Assembly (NCBI RefSeq): GCF_001552595.1
Contig: NZ_BCRM01000010.1
Span: 1-64,000, forward strand
Source of the DNA: Rhodococcus erythropolis NBRC 15567
GTDB lineage: Bacteria > Actinomycetota > Actinomycetes > Mycobacteriales > Mycobacteriaceae
Reading direction: 5' to 3'
Length of the DNA: 64,000 bases
This document shows positions 8,833 to 18,376 of the stretch, piece after piece. The position numbers and the translations under genes are program-made. Each line of letters begins with the position of its first letter. Within the stretch, counting starts at the first letter, position 1. The notes under the pieces were generated by a model. That model did no database searches, had not been told where the DNA came from, and saw only the letters and a list, made by a program, of their open reading frames with translations.

Positions 8833-8890
8833 ACCTACGCCCATCGCCGCAGCGGATGTCGAGATGACACCCGCGGCGATGGGCGTAGGT
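8833..8890 (-). terminator. Terminator of aceE overlapping the mabR leader
   Basis: An 18-bp perfect stem (8833-8850 with 8873-8890, arms ACCTACGCCCATCGCCGC and its complement) is followed on the minus strand by five T residues, forming an intrinsic terminator after aceE. The T-run ends three bases before the mabR ATG. Confidence 0.75.
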
Positions 8891-8924
8891 CTGTTTTCGA
8901 TCGCTGGGACTGTTGCCCTACGAC

Positions 8925-11780
8925 TTAGGCGCTACCGGTGTCCCCGGTCTGCTCGGGAGCAGCATTCACGTCGTCGATGCGGTATCGGCTCGCTGCTTCG
9001 ACGGCCTTCGACCGCTCGATCGATCCTTCCTTCGCCAAACCGATCAGCACGGCAACGACGATGGACTCGGCATCGACGTTGAAGTAGCGACGCGCTGCAG
9101 TGCGTGTGTCGGAGAACCCGAACCCGTCCGTGCCGAGCGTGGTGTAGTCGCCGGGAACCCACTGACGGATCTGATCCGAGACCGCCCGCATCCAGTCCGA
9201 AGCCGCGACGACAGGGCCTTGGGCCGAGGACAACGCCGTGGTGACGAACGGAACCGGAGCATCCTCGGACGGATTGAGCAGCGCCTGACGTTCGCATTCG
9301 ACGCCTTCGCGGCGCAGCTCACCCCAGGACGTGACCGACCAGACGTCGGCCGAGACGCCCCATTCGTCGGCGAGCAGCTTCTGCGCACGCAGACCCTCGG
9401 GCATCGCGACACCGGAGACGAGGATCTGTGCCTTCGGGCCGGCTGCTTCGGACGTCTTGTAGAGGTAGATGCCCTTGAGCAAGCCCTCGACGTCGAGACC
9501 TTCGGGCTCGGCCGGCTGAACGTACGGCTCGTTGTAGATGGTCAGGTAGTAGAAGATGTTCTCGCCACCGAAACCGTCGACGCCCTCGGTGCCGCCGTAC
9601 ATGCGGCGCAAGCCGTCCTTGACGATGTGCGCCAACTCGTACGAGAACGCTGCGTCGTACGTGACAGCGGCCGGGTTGGTCGATGCCAGGAGCAGCGAGT
9701 GTCCGTCGGCGTGCTGGAGACCTTCACCGGTCAGAGTGGTACGACCGGCGGTCGCGCCGAGAACGAATCCGCGAGCCATCTGGTCGGCGGCCGCCCACAG
9801 GCCGTCGCCGGTGCGCTGGAAACCGAACATCGAGTAGAAGATGTACAGCGGAATCATCGGTTCACCGTGGGTGGCGTAGGACGTGCCGACTGCGGTGAAC
9901 GATGCCGTCGAACCGGCCTCGTTGATGCCCTCGTGCAGGATCTGGCCGATCGGGCTCTCCTTGTAGGCGAGCATGAGTTCGGCGTCGACGGAGGTGTAGA
10001 GCTGTCCGTTGCGGTTGTAGATCTTCAGCGACGGGAACCACGAGTCCATACCGAACGTGCGGGCCTCGTCCGGAATGATCGGCACGATCCGCTTGCCGAT
10101 CTCCTTGTCGCGCAACAGTTCCTTGAGGATGCGCACGATCGCCATGGTGGTGGCGACTTCCTGCTTGCCCGAACCCTTGCGGATGACGTCGTACGTCTTG
10201 TCCTCGGGGAGCTTGAGCGGAGCAGCGTCGGTGTTGCGGGAAGGCAGGAACCCGCCGAGTGCTTTGCGACGGTCGAGCATGTACTTGATCTCGGGAGCGT
10301 CCGCGCCCGGGTGGTAGTACGGAGGCAGGTACGGATCCTTCTCGAGCTCGGCGTCCGAGATCGGGATGTGCTGCATGTCGCGGAACGCCTTGAGATCGTC
10401 CAGCGTCAGCTTCTTCATCTGGTGTGTGGCGTTGCGGCCCTCGAAGTGCTTACCGAGGGTGTAGCCCTTGATGGTGTGCGCCAGGATGACCGTCGGCTGG
10501 CCCTTGTGTGCCATGGCCGCTGCGTATGCGGCGTGGACCTTGCGGTAGTCGTGGCCACCGCGCTTGAGGTTCCAGATTTCCTGGTCGGTGAGGTCCTTGA
10601 CCAGCTCCTTGGTGCGGGGGTCACGTCCGAAGAAGTGATCGCGTACGAACGCGCCGTCGTTGGCCTTGTACGTCTGGTAGTCACCGTCCGGCGTCACGTT
10701 CATCAGGTTGACGAGTGCGCCGTCGCGATCGGCGTGCAGCAGCGCATCCCACTCGCGACCCCAGACGACCTTGATGACGTTCCAGCCGGCACCGCGGAAG
10801 AACGATTCCAGTTCCTGGATGATCTTTCCGTTGCCGCGGACCGGGCCGTCGAGGCGCTGGAGGTTGCAGTTCACGACGAACGTGAGGTTGTCGAGGCCTT
10901 CGGTTGCCGCGACGTGAGCGAGGCCGCGTGATTCGGGCTCGTCCATTTCGCCGTCGCCGAGGAACGCCCACACGTGCTGATCGGTGGTGTCCTTGATGCC
11001 GCGGTCGTTGAGGTAGTGGTTGAACCGGGCCTGGTAGATGGCGTTCATCGGGCCGAGGCCCATCGAGACCGTCGGGAACTCCCAGAAGTCGGGAAGCAGC
11101 CGTGGGTGCGGGTAGGACGGCAGTGCGCCGCCGAAGTCGGCGTGGGACTTCTCCTGGCGGAATCCGTCGAGCTGTTCCGCGGGGATGCGGCCCTCGAGGA
11201 AGGCGCGGGCGTAGATGCCGGGGGAGGCGTGACCCTGGATGAAGATGTGGTCGCCACCGCCCGGGTGGTCCTTGCCGCGGAAGAAGTGGTTGAAACCGAC
11301 CTCGTACAACGCTGCCGAGGATGCGTAGGTGGAGATGTGACCGCCGACGCCGACGCCCGGTCGCTGCGCGCGGTGGACCATGATCGCGGCGTTCCAACGG
11401 ATCCAGGCGCGATAGCGGCGCTCGACCTCTTCGTCGCCGGGGAACCACGGCTCGTTTTCGGTCGGAATCGTGTTGACGTAGTCGGTCGAGGTGAGCGCGG
11501 GGAGTGCGACGTGCTTCTCACCGGCGCGTTCGAGCATGCGGAGCATGAGGTAGCGGGCACGCGTGGGTCCGGATCGATCCAGAAGTCCGTCGAATGATTC
11601 GAGCCATTCGGTGGTCTCGTCCGGATCGATGTCCGGCAGGTACGACGCAACACCTTCGCGAATGACGCGAACGCGACCGTCGGTTCCCCCCGGCGTGTTC
11701 GACGCGGGCGAACCCGACTCGCCGGCGGCGCCGGAATCGGCGTTCTGCCCGGACGCGGGACCCTGGATCAGGTCAGACAA
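8925..11780 (-). CDS. aceE: Pyruvate dehydrogenase E1 component, homodimeric type
   Basis: This 951-residue thiamine-diphosphate enzyme decarboxylates pyruvate and transfers the acetyl group to the lipoyl E2. The ThDP/Mg motif [10 protein letters not shown]...NLTFVVNCN is near residues 255-290, and [14 protein letters not shown] marks the substrate channel. The length fits the AceE family and excludes the split alpha/beta E1. Its E2 partner is probably the two-lipoyl-domain protein at 58915, and lipA/lipB near 57 kb supply the cofactor. The gene lies upstream of mabR and fabD on the same strand and ends in a strong terminator. Confidence 0.95.
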   Translation of the reverse strand: MSDLIQGPASGQNADSGAAGESGSPASNTPGGTDGRVRVIREGVASYLPDIDPDETTEWLESFDGLLDRSGPTRARYLMLRMLERAGEKHVALPALTSTDYVNTIPTENEPWFPGDEEVERRYRAWIRWNAAIMVHRAQRPGVGVGGHISTYASSAALYEVGFNHFFRGKDHPGGGDHIFIQGHASPGIYARAFLEGRIPAEQLDGFRQEKSHADFGGALPSYPHPRLLPDFWEFPTVSMGLGPMNAIYQARFNHYLNDRGIKDTTDQHVWAFLGDGEMDEPESRGLAHVAATEGLDNLTFVVNCNLQRLDGPVRGNGKIIQELESFFRGAGWNVIKVVWGREWDALLHADRDGALVNLMNVTPDGDYQTYKANDGAFVRDHFFGRDPRTKELVKDLTDQEIWNLKRGGHDYRKVHAAYAAAMAHKGQPTVILAHTIKGYTLGKHFEGRNATHQMKKLTLDDLKAFRDMQHIPISDAELEKDPYLPPYYHPGADAPEIKYMLDRRKALGGFLPSRNTDAAPLKLPEDKTYDVIRKGSGKQEVATTMAIVRILKELLRDKEIGKRIVPIIPDEARTFGMDSWFPSLKIYNRNGQLYTSVDAELMLAYKESPIGQILHEGINEAGSTASFTAVGTSYATHGEPMIPLYIFYSMFGFQRTGDGLWAAADQMARGFVLGATAGRTTLTGEGLQHADGHSLLLASTNPAAVTYDAAFSYELAHIVKDGLRRMYGGTEGVDGFGGENIFYYLTIYNEPYVQPAEPEGLDVEGLLKGIYLYKTSEAAGPKAQILVSGVAMPEGLRAQKLLADEWGVSADVWSVTSWGELRREGVECERQALLNPSEDAPVPFVTTALSSAQGPVVAASDWMRAVSDQIRQWVPGDYTTLGTDGFGFSDTRTAARRYFNVDAESIVVAVLIGLAKEGSIERSKAVEAASRYRIDDVNAAPEQTGDTGSA

Positions 11781-12013
11781 CGTGTGCTCCTCATTGGTTT
11801 GGGGACGCGTGGTGGGGCGTCCTTACATAGGTGATCGAGGCCTTGTTAGGTCCGACGCACTTCCATCGTGAATATGGCGCGTACCTCATCTTTCACCATC
11901 CCGGTCGGTCCGGCACACCTCGCCTCTGGTTACTCTCGGGTAGCGTTTTTCGGCGTGACGCAGGGGTGTGATGGTTCCCCGTAGTCACAGGCTTGGGGGA
12001 TCGATCGGAACGT

Positions 12014-12574
12014 ATGAAGGGGTGGGAAAAAATAAACAAAGAAATCAATTACGGCAGGGTCGGGGCGTGGGTCTCGGTCGGATCGATCGCAGTGGGACTG
12101 TCGGTGATCGTGGGATGTTCGGCGGCGGTGACCGGATCGGCAGTACCCAATGAAGCGCACGTGGCTGCATACCAATCCGAGGTGAGTATTTCGATGGCCG
12201 CCGCGTCCTCGTCGAAAGCGGCGGCAGATGCGGCAGAGGCAGCTTTCGCGATCTGTGAGGAAGCGGTCTCTCGATCGAAAAACGACGTGGTCGCGTTCAA
12301 TGCCTACGTCGACGCCGGAAATCATGGTGAGACCGACCTGAGAGCCGAAGCAAGCGCTGCTGCTTCGTCGGCCAGGGACACCGCCTCGTGGTTCGACTCG
12401 GTCGCGAGTGAACTTCCGGCGCAACTTTCCGGACTGTTCGACGAATTGGCCGCGAACCTACGTTCATCTGCAGTCGTGATCGAGAGTGATCATTCGGCGG
12501 ATGAAATCAATTCGATCAGCGATACGAGCAATTCGATTCGCAAGTCGATCTTCGATGAATGTGGATCCCTGTGA
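12014..12574 (+). CDS. Putative lipoprotein of unknown function
   Basis: This 186-residue protein has a basic N-terminus, a hydrophobic stretch (VGAWVSVGSIAVGLSVIVGC) and a lipobox ending at Cys35, so it is probably exported and lipid-anchored. The mature part is alanine- and serine-rich and likely helical, with two remaining cysteines (AICEEA and DECGSL) that could form a disulfide. The ATG at 12014 is preferred to the TTG at 11993 because it gives a conventional signal peptide. It resembles no family I can name. Confidence 0.6.
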   Translation: MKGWEKINKEINYGRVGAWVSVGSIAVGLSVIVGCSAAVTGSAVPNEAHVAAYQSEVSISMAAASSSKAAADAAEAAFAICEEAVSRSKNDVVAFNAYVDAGNHGETDLRAEASAAASSARDTASWFDSVASELPAQLSGLFDELAANLRSSAVVIESDHSADEINSISDTSNSIRKSIFDECGSL

Positions 12575-12751
12575 CCTGCGGTAATCCGCAGGCGTAAGGT
12601 TCGCCGTGTGTCAGAAGACGATCTTTGGTGAAAGTTTTCGGCGTGGTCGGCTTGCGCTAACGCCTCAGACCATGTTCGCTTTCCCTAATTGATCGTCAAA
12701 CGGTAGGTGTGCGGGGTCGCCACACACCATCAACAAAAGGAGGACCCCACC

Positions 12752-13177
12752 GTGGTCGCCGCGGCGGATGCCCAGAACTACGCTCAGAAACTCGGGATTA
12801 CCACTGACATGGTGGTGCAGGAACTGGGCTGGGATGAGGATACCGACGACGGCATTCGTGCCGCGGTTGAGGAAACCATCGGCGGGGAAATGCTCGACGA
12901 GGATTCCGACGAGGTCATCGACGTCGTGCTGCTGTGGTGGCGCGACGAGGACGGTGACCTGGTGGACGCCTTGATGGATGCCATCGGGCCCCTCGCCGAC
13001 GAAGGCTTCGTGTGGGTTCTCACTCCCAAGACCGGTCTCGACGGACATGTCGAGCCCAGCGAGATCGCCGAATCGGCGCCGACTGCCGGCTTGACGCAGA
13101 CATCGGCAGCCAACCTCGGTGACTGGTCGGGAAGTCGACTGGTTCAGCCGAAGGCTCGTCCGGCCAACAAGCGCTGA
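12752..13177 (+). CDS. DUF3052 family protein
   Basis: This is a 141-residue acidic protein of the actinobacterial DUF3052 family (Rv2239c-like). The core contains LGITTDMVVQELGWDED and VVLLWWRDEDGDLVDAL. The GTG at 12752 is chosen because AAAGGAGG lies eight bases upstream. In mycobacteria it sits between aceE and ahpE, as here. The function is not established. Confidence 0.8.
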   Translation: MVAAADAQNYAQKLGITTDMVVQELGWDEDTDDGIRAAVEETIGGEMLDEDSDEVIDVVLLWWRDEDGDLVDALMDAIGPLADEGFVWVLTPKTGLDGHVEPSEIAESAPTAGLTQTSAANLGDWSGSRLVQPKARPANKR

Positions 13178-13212
13178 CCCGGCCCTTTCCGCACTTTCCC
13201 AAGGAATTGCAC

Positions 13213-13677
13213 ATGCCTCTCGAAGTTGGTGCCCAGGCACCGGATTTCACCTTGAAGGACCAGAACAACCAGGAAGTCTCGCTAGCAGATTTCCGCGGTA
13301 AGAAGAATGTTCTGCTGGTCTTCTATCCGTTGGCCTTCACCGGGACTTGTCAGGGGGAACTCTGCAAGGTCCGTGACGAGCTTCCGAAGTTCGAGAACGA
13401 CGACACTGCCATTCTCGCGATTTCTGTCGGTGCTTCGCCGACTCACAAGATCTGGTCGGCTGAGCAGGGATACACATTTCCCTTGCTGTCGGACTTCTGG
13501 CCGCACGGTGAAGTCGCTCAGAAGTACGAGGTGTTCAACGACAAGTTGGGCTTCGCGAATCGTGGCACCTTTGTCATCGACAAAGACGGAGTCATTCGTT
13601 TTGCCGAGATGAACGGCCCCGGAGAAGCCCGTGACCACGGACTTTGGGCAAACGCGCTTGCCGCGCTAGAGTCTTAG
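13213..13677 (+). CDS. ahpE: Peroxiredoxin AhpE
   Basis: This 154-residue thioredoxin-fold peroxidase reduces peroxides and peroxynitrite through the peroxidatic Cys46 in PLAFTGTC. M. tuberculosis AhpE is a one-Cys enzyme reduced by mycothiol/mycoredoxin; here a second cysteine follows five residues later (CQGELC), which could change the resolving chemistry. The ATG at 13213 follows AAGGA; an in-frame TTG six bases earlier is less likely. It lies just downstream of the DUF3052 gene and ends before a 12-bp hairpin. Confidence 0.9.
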   Translation: MPLEVGAQAPDFTLKDQNNQEVSLADFRGKKNVLLVFYPLAFTGTCQGELCKVRDELPKFENDDTAILAISVGASPTHKIWSAEQGYTFPLLSDFWPHGEVAQKYEVFNDKLGFANRGTFVIDKDGVIRFAEMNGPGEARDHGLWANALAALES

Positions 13678-13680
13678 AGC

Positions 13681-13707
13681 ACTCCCGGTGAGGGTCTCAC
13701 CGGGAGT
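13681..13707 (+). terminator. Hairpin between ahpE and tRNA-Val
   Basis: A perfect 12-bp stem, ACTCCCGGTGAG / CTCACCGGGAGT with a GGT loop, starts three bases after the ahpE stop and ends two bases before the tRNA. There is no T-run, so it may be a terminator or a processing signal. Confidence 0.6.
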
Positions 13708-13709
13708 TC

Positions 13710-13781
13710 GGGCGTGTAGCTCAGTGGTAGAGCTCTGGTTTTACACACCAGCGGTCGGGGGTTCGAAACCCTCCGCGCCCA
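13710..13781 (+). tRNA. tRNA-Val (anticodon UAC)
   Basis: The sequence folds as a complete 72-nt cloverleaf. The acceptor stem GGGCGTG pairs with CGCGCCC, the D-arm GCTC...GAGC is present, the anticodon stem CTGGT/ACCAG encloses the loop TTTACAC with anticodon TAC, and the T-arm contains GGTTCGAAACC. The discriminator is A at 13781 and CCA is not fully encoded. Confidence 0.95.
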
Positions 13782-13792
13782 CCGAAGAATTC

Positions 13793-13831
13793 AAACCCCG
13801 ATCTGCTTGTCGACGCAGATCGGGGTTTTTT
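13793..13831 (+). terminator. Intrinsic terminator after tRNA-Val
   Basis: CCCCGATCTGC pairs with GCAGATCGGGG around a TTGTCGAC loop and is followed by a T-run. It is a textbook rho-independent terminator 12 bases after the tRNA. Confidence 0.9.
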
Positions 13832-13874
13832 CATTTTCGGCAACGAATTGTCCGCAATACGCCATTCTGGACGC

Positions 13875-14099
13875 ATGTCCAGTTCTGTGATCGAAGTAGC
13901 CGTCGACCCGACGCGCGTGCATCCCACCCGCCCGCACATACACATCGCCGAGATGCCCAGTCTCAGTGTTGCGTTGTTCCCGGGGCAGACGATCCGGGTT
14001 CGTGCCCAAAGCGACGCACTGGCGACCGGGATTGCCCGAGTCTGGGAAATCAACCGAATGCACCGCTTGATCTACCTGACGATCGACTGGGACGGGTAG
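13875..14099 (+). CDS. Small conserved-looking hypothetical protein
   Basis: This 74-residue open frame begins with ATG at 13875 (MSSSVIEVAVDPTRVHP) and ends IYLTIDWDG. The composition is protein-like, with alternating hydrophobic residues suggesting a small beta-rich fold (SLSVALFPGQTIRVRA). A TTG 27 bases earlier is in frame but overlaps the terminator region. No family is recognised. It precedes cobD on the same strand. Confidence 0.5.
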   Translation: MSSSVIEVAVDPTRVHPTRPHIHIAEMPSLSVALFPGQTIRVRAQSDALATGIARVWEINRMHRLIYLTIDWDG

Positions 14100-14164
14100 A
14101 GCTCAGCGCGGGCAGACACGTGACGGTTGGCCAGAGAACGAGCGTCGCTGCTACAACTACGCTC

Positions 14165-15184
14165 GTGCAGATTTCGGTTCGTTCGTCCCAATCTCGATTC
14201 AATGCGCGAGCTGCCGGGCTTCTCCTCGGCTTCGTTGCGGATCGGGCATTCGCCGATCCGGGGCGGTTCCATCCGGTTGCCGGCTTCGGAACCGCAGCTA
14301 TCGCGCTGCAGAAGATGTCCTACCGGGACTCGCGAGCGGCCGGAACACTTCATGTTGCCGTGCTCTTGGCCGGCACCGCAGGACTTGGGCTCGCAGCCGA
14401 AGCAGCGTCGCGCCGGGCCGGTTGGGCGGCCGTGACGGGTACGACGGCGATAGCTACCTGGGCCGTGCTCGGCGGGACGTCGCTTGCACGCACCGGCATC
14501 GGCATGGCCGCTCGATTGGAGGCGTCACAGGTCGACGGCGACCTGACGAAAGCGCGTGAGCTACTTCCTTCACTCTGCGGACGCGATCCCTCGGTGCTGG
14601 GCGAGGACGGCCTCACGCGTGCAGCGCTGGAGTCGGTTGCCGAGAACACCTCGGATGCAACCGTCGGCGCAGTGTTCTGGGGTGCAATTGCGGGCGTGCC
14701 AGGTCTGTTCGTCTACCGCGCTGCCAACACACTCGACGCGATGATCGGCTACCGCTCCGAGAAGTACCTCAGATTCGGGTGGGCTGCGGCGAGGTTCGAC
14801 GACCTGGTCAACATTGTCCCCGCTCGGCTTACGGGTGCGCTGACGGCTGCGTGTGCACCGGTGGTGGGCGGCTCGGTTCAGGAATCACTGGCAGCGTGGA
14901 AACGCGACGCAGCGGCTCATCCAAGCCCCAATGCGGGCGTCGCGGAAGCGTCGGCGGCAGGGGCGTTGGGCATTTCGTTGGGTGGTCGGACCGAGTACGC
15001 GCACGGGGTGGAGATGCGTCCCGTCCTCGGCCGCGGGCCTGTGCCGACGCCGAACGATTTGCGCCGCGCGGCGAGGCTTTCGTCGGCGGTGCAGATCAGT
15101 GCAGCTGTGGTGTCAGCGGGTATTTCAGCGGGTATTGCCGTATCGATCGGCAAGTTTGGCTTCCTGCGCCGTCAGCGGCACTGA
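14165..15184 (+). CDS. cobD: Adenosylcobinamide-phosphate synthase CobD
   Basis: This 339-residue integral membrane protein of the CobD/CbiB family attaches aminopropanol (phosphate) to adenosylcobyric acid in B12 synthesis. Family segments visible are DRAFADPGRFHPVAGFG near the N-terminus, ESVAENTSDATVGAVFWGAIAGVPG and YRAANTLDAMIGYR. The GTG at 14165 starts the protein just before the first hydrophobic segment. Its last 60 bp overlap the 3' end of the SURF1 gene on the opposite strand. CobC at 17342 is a pathway neighbour. Confidence 0.88.
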   Translation: MQISVRSSQSRFNARAAGLLLGFVADRAFADPGRFHPVAGFGTAAIALQKMSYRDSRAAGTLHVAVLLAGTAGLGLAAEAASRRAGWAAVTGTTAIATWAVLGGTSLARTGIGMAARLEASQVDGDLTKARELLPSLCGRDPSVLGEDGLTRAALESVAENTSDATVGAVFWGAIAGVPGLFVYRAANTLDAMIGYRSEKYLRFGWAAARFDDLVNIVPARLTGALTAACAPVVGGSVQESLAAWKRDAAAHPSPNAGVAEASAAGALGISLGGRTEYAHGVEMRPVLGRGPVPTPNDLRRAARLSSAVQISAAVVSAGISAGIAVSIGKFGFLRRQRH

Positions 15185-16063
15185 TTCCGGCTCCGGCTTC
15201 TTGCGACGGCTGAAGGTACGAGCCGGTTCGGCGGGGGGTGCGGCAGGCGCGGACACTGCCGCTTCCGGGGTCGTCTCGGCAGCGGCGTCGTCGGCTGCGA
15301 AGCCGTCCACAGCTGCTTGAGCTGCCTTTTCCTTGCGACGTTCGCGCCACTCGGCGCGAATGAAGTAAGCCAGACCGAGCGGCGCCATGATGCCGAACGC
15401 CAGCCATTGGAACCCGTAAGAGAGGTAGGGGCCCGCGTCGAGTTGGGGGAGCGGGATCGTGCCGAGACCGCCGGGCTGGTCGGGTTCGAGTTGGATGTAC
15501 GCGTCGATCAGGTCCGTTCCGATGAACTCGCCGATCGGCTGTGCGTCGATGGAGTAGACCTGCTTCGCGCCGTCCTCGAACATCGGAACTCGGCCGGGAG
15601 CAGTGCCTTCCGACAGGCGCACACGGCCGTTGAGAGTGACCGGATCGGTCGGCGGCGCAGCGATGGGCGGTGCCTCGGCTCCGTTGATCGGCCGAACGTA
15701 TCCGCGATTGACGAGGATCGTGCGGCCGTCGTCCAGGCGGAAAGGCGTCAGGATCTCGTACGACGGCGCGCCCTCGATGGACTGCAGTCGGACGAGGATA
15801 TCCGCGTCGGGCAGATAGGTACCGGCCGCGGTGATGTTTCGCCATTCGTCGTCCGGTGCGATCGTCGAATCGGCGATGACATCACCGATCGGCACGGTCT
15901 CCGCGTTGATCGAGTTCGAGATCAGATCATTGCGGTGCTCGGTCTTCGTGTTCTTGCCGAGCTGCCACGGAGCGAGCACGGTGAAGCACAGGTAGGCGAA
16001 GAGCCCGACCACAGCTGCCAGTACTAACCAACCGGGCCGCAACAGGAATTTCAGTCTTCGCAC
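15125..16063 (-). CDS. SURF1 family cytochrome oxidase biogenesis protein
   Basis: This 312-residue membrane protein has the two transmembrane segments expected for SURF1, one at the N-terminus (about residues 10-32) and one near 220-240 (WLAFGIMAPLGLAYFIRAEW). Between them lies the external domain with WQLGKNTKTEHRNDLI and LVNRGYVRP. SURF1 proteins assist haem-copper oxidase assembly. The C-terminus after residue 250 is a charged, alanine/proline-rich tail without family resemblance. GTG is the start. The gene follows ptpA on the minus strand and overlaps cobD at its end. Confidence 0.87.
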   Translation of the reverse strand: MRRLKFLLRPGWLVLAAVVGLFAYLCFTVLAPWQLGKNTKTEHRNDLISNSINAETVPIGDVIADSTIAPDDEWRNITAAGTYLPDADILVRLQSIEGAPSYEILTPFRLDDGRTILVNRGYVRPINGAEAPPIAAPPTDPVTLNGRVRLSEGTAPGRVPMFEDGAKQVYSIDAQPIGEFIGTDLIDAYIQLEPDQPGGLGTIPLPQLDAGPYLSYGFQWLAFGIMAPLGLAYFIRAEWRERRKEKAAQAAVDGFAADDAAAETTPEAAVSAPAAPPAEPARTFSRRKKPEPESVPLTAQEAKLADRYGNTR

Positions 16064-16111
16064 ACGTCCACGGTATCCGTTGCCCGAACGGGAGTGAATT
16101 TTGCTCCGGGT

Positions 16112-16603
16112 TCAGGCTCGCTCGCGGATCCAGTCGAGTATGTCGGGAATGGCCGCTTCGATCTGGTCTCGAACCAGTTCGAAGTCCTCCTGATCCCCGT
16201 AGTACGGGTCCGGAACCGATTCTCCGTCCGCCTCGGGGTCGAACGATCGCAGTAGGCGCCGACGCTCGGTGGGCACGCCGAGATGAGCAAGCTCACGTTC
16301 GTGCCCGGTGTCGAGGGCGACGACAAGATCGGCGGCGAGATGATCTGCATTGACCTGCGCGGCGCTGTGGCCCGTCGGATATCCGGCCGCTCGGAGCACG
16401 ACGTTGGTCCGCTCGTCGGCCTCGCTACCGGTGTGAAACCCCTCGGTACCGGCGCTGCTGACACGCACCCGGTCGGCAAGGCCTTCACGGCCCAGATGCG
16501 CGAGCAAGATCTTTTCGGCCATCGGTGACCGGCAGATATTGCCGGTGCACACAAACGTCACGTGGAGTGGTTCAGTCACACGGAGTGGTTCAGAGGCGGC
16601 CAT
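16112..16603 (-). CDS. ptpA: Low-molecular-weight protein-tyrosine phosphatase (PtpA)
   Basis: This 163-residue phosphatase has the CX5R(S) loop at residues 19-26 (CTGNICRS) and the general-acid aspartate in DPYYGD near residue 128. The ATG at 16603 is chosen over a longer frame because GGGAGGA precedes it and the family motif then sits near the N-terminus. It overlaps the upstream HAD gene by 14 bp, the same pairing as PtkA-PtpA in M. tuberculosis, where PtkA phosphorylates PtpA. Confidence 0.9.
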   Translation of the reverse strand: MAASEPLRVTEPLHVTFVCTGNICRSPMAEKILLAHLGREGLADRVRVSSAGTEGFHTGSEADERTNVVLRAAGYPTGHSAAQVNADHLAADLVVALDTGHERELAHLGVPTERRRLLRSFDPEADGESVPDPYYGDQEDFELVRDQIEAAIPDILDWIRERA

Positions 16604-17285
16604 CGAGAAGTCCTCCCAGTTCGGATGCCGACGATACGGAGCGAAACGCTTGCCGCGCTTCCTCGGCGGAACCGTAGCCCCATTCGACGACGACGGTGGG
16701 GATGCCGTACTTCGCGGCGCCGAGCACGTCGTGATCACGATCGCCGATCATGAGCACGTCGGGGGTTCCGCCGTCGGCGGCGAGGACGGGAGTGATCCCG
16801 AGTGAGGTCAGCGAGTGCGCGATCACATCGGGTTTCGCCCGACGAGTTCCGTCGTCACTTGCGCCGCCGATGAACTCGAAGTGCTCGGCGAGGCCGAAAT
16901 GCTCGAGGATGCGAATGGCGAATCGCTCCGACTTCGAGGTGGCGACGGCCAGTCGGGTGCCGCTCGCGCGAGCCTTACCCAGGACGACGTCCATACCCTC
17001 GTACACCGAGTTCTCCTGCCACCCGGTCGCGTCGTAACGCTCGATGTACGCGGCGATCGCCCGATCCACGTCCGCCGGGGCCATGCCGAGTGACCTGAAG
17101 GTATCGACCATCGGCGGGCCGATCACCGATGCCAACATCGCTTCCGTCGGCTCCGGATGGCCGACAGTTGTCAACGCATGTCGGAAGCCGCCGTGAATGC
17201 CGGGAGCGGAATCGGTGATGGTTCCGTCCAGATCGAACAGAACTACAGGAAAACGGTCGAGGGGTGGTGTCGTCACGGCACTCAT
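16590..17285 (-). CDS. ptkA: HAD-superfamily phosphatase, PtkA-like
   Basis: This 231-residue haloacid dehalogenase-fold protein has motif I DLDGTITD near residue 17, a conserved TSKS (motif II) and MIGDRDHD (motif IV). By sequence it resembles phosphoglycolate phosphatase. In M. tuberculosis the protein in this exact context, Rv2232, has been described as the tyrosine kinase PtkA acting on PtpA. The symbol rests on synteny; phosphatase activity is equally plausible. Confidence 0.8.
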   Translation of the reverse strand: MSAVTTPPLDRFPVVLFDLDGTITDSAPGIHGGFRHALTTVGHPEPTEAMLASVIGPPMVDTFRSLGMAPADVDRAIAAYIERYDATGWQENSVYEGMDVVLGKARASGTRLAVATSKSERFAIRILEHFGLAEHFEFIGGASDDGTRRAKPDVIAHSLTSLGITPVLAADGGTPDVLMIGDRDHDVLGAAKYGIPTVVVEWGYGSAEEARQAFRSVSSASELGGLLDGRL

Positions 17286-17341
17286 TGTCCCGGACGGCAG
17301 GGGTGATGTCCGCGCACGGTGCTCGACCGTAGGCTGACCGG

Positions 17342-18376
17342 GTGAGTACCGGAACGGTTGACCTGGAGAGCTTGCGACATCACGGCGATGTCGAAGCGGA
17401 GCCCGGGTTACTCGATTTTGCCGTCAACGTTCAAGGCTCCGGCCCACCGGAGTGGTTGCGGGATCGGCTGGCCGCAGGGCTGTCGACGCTCGGTTCGTAC
17501 CCGTCGGCTGCAGCGGAACTGAAAGCCCGCGAAACCGTCGCGCAGCGGCACGGGCGCCGGCCCGAAGAGGTGTTGTTGCTCTCGGGCGGTGCCGAGGGAT
17601 TCGCGATGCTGCCGCGGCTGGGCTCTCGTTCGGCAGCGCTGATCCATCCGTCCTTCACCGAGCCGGAACTGGCGCTGCGAGAGGCCGGTGTACCGGTGAC
17701 GCAGGTGATTCTGGAGCCGCCTTTCGCGCTTCGGGCCGCGCAGGTACCAGAATCCGCGGACCTTGTCGTTCTGGGCAATCCGACCAATCCGACGTCCGTG
17801 CTTCACCCCAAGGCCGATGTGTTGGAGTTGCGTCGGCCGGGCCGGATCCTGGTGGTGGACGAGGCATTCGGCGACGCGATCCCCGGCGAAGCGGAGAGCA
17901 TCGCAGGTGTCGAGTCGGCGGATGTACTGGTGCTTCGGAGCCTGACCAAGACGTGGGCACTGGCGGGATTGCGGTGTGGGTACGCGATCGGCTCTCCGGA
18001 TCTTCTCGCTCGACTGGCTCAGGGCCGAGCCCACTGGCCATTGGGCAGTCTGCAGATCGAGGCCATCACGGCCTGCTGCGAACCGTTCGCGGTCGACCAG
18101 TCGAGGATCAAAGCCGAATCGATTGCCACAGACCGCCAAGACATGTCCCGGCGACTGACCGAGATCGGGATTGCCGTGCACGAACCCGCTGCGGGGCCGT
18201 TCGTGCTCATCGACGTCCGCGACGGCGCCTCGATGCGAGAGCACCTGCGTGCCTGCGGTATCGCCGTCCGCCGGTGCGACACCTTTCCCGGACTCGGGCC
18301 CGATCAGTTGCGCGTTGCCGTCCGTCCAGCCGAGCAGGTCTCGGTACTGATCGAAGCGATGAAGGAGATCTTGTGA
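17342..18376 (+). CDS. cobC: CobC-like PLP-dependent aminotransferase
   Basis: This 344-residue fold-type I aminotransferase resembles histidinol-phosphate aminotransferase and threonine-phosphate decarboxylase (CobC/CobD), which makes aminopropanol phosphate for cobalamin. The PLP lysine is in RSLTKTW (near residue 204), preceded by the aspartate in VVDEAFGD and followed by [11 protein letters not shown] is the start. The stop overlaps the start of the next gene by four bases (GTGA). CobD at 14165 supports the B12 assignment. Confidence 0.83.
   Translation: MSTGTVDLESLRHHGDVEAEPGLLDFAVNVQGSGPPEWLRDRLAAGLSTLGSYPSAAAELKARETVAQRHGRRPEEVLLLSGGAEGFAMLPRLGSRSAALIHPSFTEPELALREAGVPVTQVILEPPFALRAAQVPESADLVVLGNPTNPTSVLHPKADVLELRRPGRILVVDEAFGDAIPGEAESIAGVESADVLVLRSLTKTWALAGLRCGYAIGSPDLLARLAQGRAHWPLGSLQIEAITACCEPFAVDQSRIKAESIATDRQDMSRRLTEIGIAVHEPAAGPFVLIDVRDGASMREHLRACGIAVRRCDTFPGLGPDQLRVAVRPAEQVSVLIEAMKEIL

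Noticed and set aside
8913-10931. 672-codon open frame on the plus strand
   Set aside because: It is wholly antisense to aceE, whose protein is unmistakable; high GC keeps the shadow frame open.
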